A stretch of 64,000 nt of DNA from Mediterraneibacter hominis. GTDB lineage: Bacteria; Bacillota; Clostridia; Lachnospirales; Lachnospiraceae. Made by a program: the position numbers and the translations under genes. Shown piece by piece: positions 63,300-64,000 of this stretch. The DNA lies in the NCBI RefSeq assembly GCF_014287475.1, contig NZ_JACOPF010000004.1, forward strand, positions 124,001 to 188,000, given 5' to 3'. Below the pieces are notes generated by a model, which saw nothing but the letters and a program-made list of their open reading frames with translations, was not told the DNA's origin and searched no databases. Position 1 is the stretch's first letter. Every line of letters starts with the position of its first letter.

Positions 63300-64000
63300 A
63301 TGCTTCAAGTCAATCATTTAAACAAAAGCTACCGGACAGGTAACAATATATATCCTGTATTAAAAGATGTTTCCTTTCATGTACAAAGAAAAGAGTTTGT
63401 CGCTGTCATGGGACCGTCCGGCAGCGGAAAAACAACACTTTTAAATTGTATTTCCTGCTTTATCCCACATGATGCCGGAGAGATTCTGCTGCATGGGAAG
63501 GATTTGTCCGGACTGCGTGAGGAAGCACTTGCTTCTATCCGCAATAAAAAACTAGGATTTGTTTTTCAAGATTTTATGCTGCTCGACGGACTCACTGTAT
63601 TTGAAAATATCTGTCTTCCGCAGATCATTGCGAAGCTACCTGTCCCGCAGATGGAAGCAAAGGCACGACATCTCTGCAATTCTTTCGGTATAGAAAAAAT
63701 CATGCAGAAATATCCCGCCGAAATATCTGGTGGAGAAAAGCAACGTACCGCTGTGGCAAGGGCGCTTATGAATCAGCCTTATATCATTCTTGCTGATGAG
63801 CCTACCGGAAATCTAGACAGCAAGTCCTGCCGCGCAGTAATCGATGCTTTCTTACAGGCAAAAGAAGAGATGGACGCAACTATCTTTATGGTAACCCATG
63901 ACAGTTATGCCGCATCTTTCTGTGATCGGGTCATTGTCTTAAAGGACGGACAGGTATACAAAGAACTGCGCCGGACTTCTTCCCGTCAGGAATTTATGGA
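63300..64000 (+). CDS. BceA/MacB-type ABC transporter ATPase, 3' end cut by window edge
   Basis: The first 233 codons read MLQVNHLNKSYRTGNNIYPV..., Walker A VMGPSGSGKTTLLNCISCFI, Q-loop LGFVFQDFMLLDGLTVFENI, signature AEISGGEKQRTAVARALMNQ, Walker B IILADEPTGNLDSKS, His-switch FMVTHDSYAASFC. This is the LolD/MacB/BceA class; the FtsX-like permease would follow outside the window. In Firmicutes such pairs often confer peptide-antibiotic resistance. AAGGAGG lies 7-8 nt before the ATG. TATAAT at 63262-63267 is a probable -10; a TTGACA at 63223-63228 is too far to pair with it. Confidence 0.93.
   Translation, partial: MLQVNHLNKSYRTGNNIYPVLKDVSFHVQRKEFVAVMGPSGSGKTTLLNCISCFIPHDAGEILLHGKDLSGLREEALASIRNKKLGFVFQDFMLLDGLTVFENICLPQIIAKLPVPQMEAKARHLCNSFGIEKIMQKYPAEISGGEKQRTAVARALMNQPYIILADEPTGNLDSKSCRAVIDAFLQAKEEMDATIFMVTHDSYAASFCDRVIVLKDGQVYKELRRTSSRQEFM

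Overview
The window reads as a chromosome segment of a spore-forming, low-to-moderate GC Clostridia, most likely family Lachnospiraceae (Mediterraneibacter/Dorea/Blautia-like; the genus is not fixed by what I can see). Support for this: a comM-dprA-topA-codY block, uninterrupted sigK, a YlmC/YmxH sporulation protein, DUF4317 and DUF1292 proteins, strong GGAGG ribosome binding sites, and a groESL operon under a perfect CIRCE element. About 60 genes are visible and most are on the minus strand. I see no CRISPR array, insertion sequence, rRNA or prophage.

Layout. 1-7525 (-): groES-groEL (groEL cut by the left edge), a small PilZN-like gene, codY, topA, dprA, comM. 7857-8477 (+): sigK. 8632-13900 (-): ireB-ruvX-DUF1292-fur, then rnj-trmR-trhP-like U32. 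13987-15636: mtaB and a divergent Crh-like HPr paralogue that lacks the catalytic His. 15688-23158 (-): one apparent nine-gene operon, moaC-mogA-moaA-MOSC-GH25 lysozyme-prmA-rsmE-nifS-thiI, preceded by a strong promoter and a structured leader of about 150 nt. 23365-27934 (-): marR and a heterodimeric ABC exporter. 28408-30895 (-): HAD phosphatase and ptsI. 31450-32546 (-): zinc-ribbon/CD225 protein and DUF2752 protein. 32665-36769 (-): a fusion of a Tet/EF-G-type ribosomal GTPase with a Rae1-type NYN ribonuclease, followed by an AGCS symporter. 36927-38402 (+): pepD. 38410-41105 (-): OPT transporter, PqqD-like protein and a small membrane protein. 41505-41709 (-): tRNA-Pro(CGG) and tRNA-Gln(CTG). 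41837-52207 (-): an Opp/Nik-type ABC importer running into truA, xth, two COG0523 metallochaperone GTPases, a PfkB kinase and dapF. 52373 (+): nrdR. 52886-56815 (-): an orphan sugar-binding lipoprotein, polysaccharide deacetylase, LacI regulator and esterase, with twin operators upstream. 57028-63111 (-): YlmC, and a larB-larC-larE-merR-DUF4317 operon behind a GHKL histidine kinase. 63300-64000 (+): a BceA-type ABC ATPase cut by the right edge.

Best candidate for an undescribed system: the 903-residue protein at 34058-36769. Its first ~600 residues are a complete tetracycline-protection/EF-G-like GTPase. Its last ~175 residues align along their length with the B. subtilis A-site ribonuclease Rae1 (YacP). 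The tetracycline-displacing Pro-Pro loop is replaced, so an mRNA-cleaving ribosome surveillance or rescue factor is more plausible than an antibiotic resistance protein. Secondary leads are the structured Moco-operon leader, the Crh-like HPr, the COG0523/TIGR03943 fusion, the lar operon that continues into merR and DUF4317 without larA, and GC-rich intergenic structured elements at about 7.6, 28.2 and 31.2 kb.
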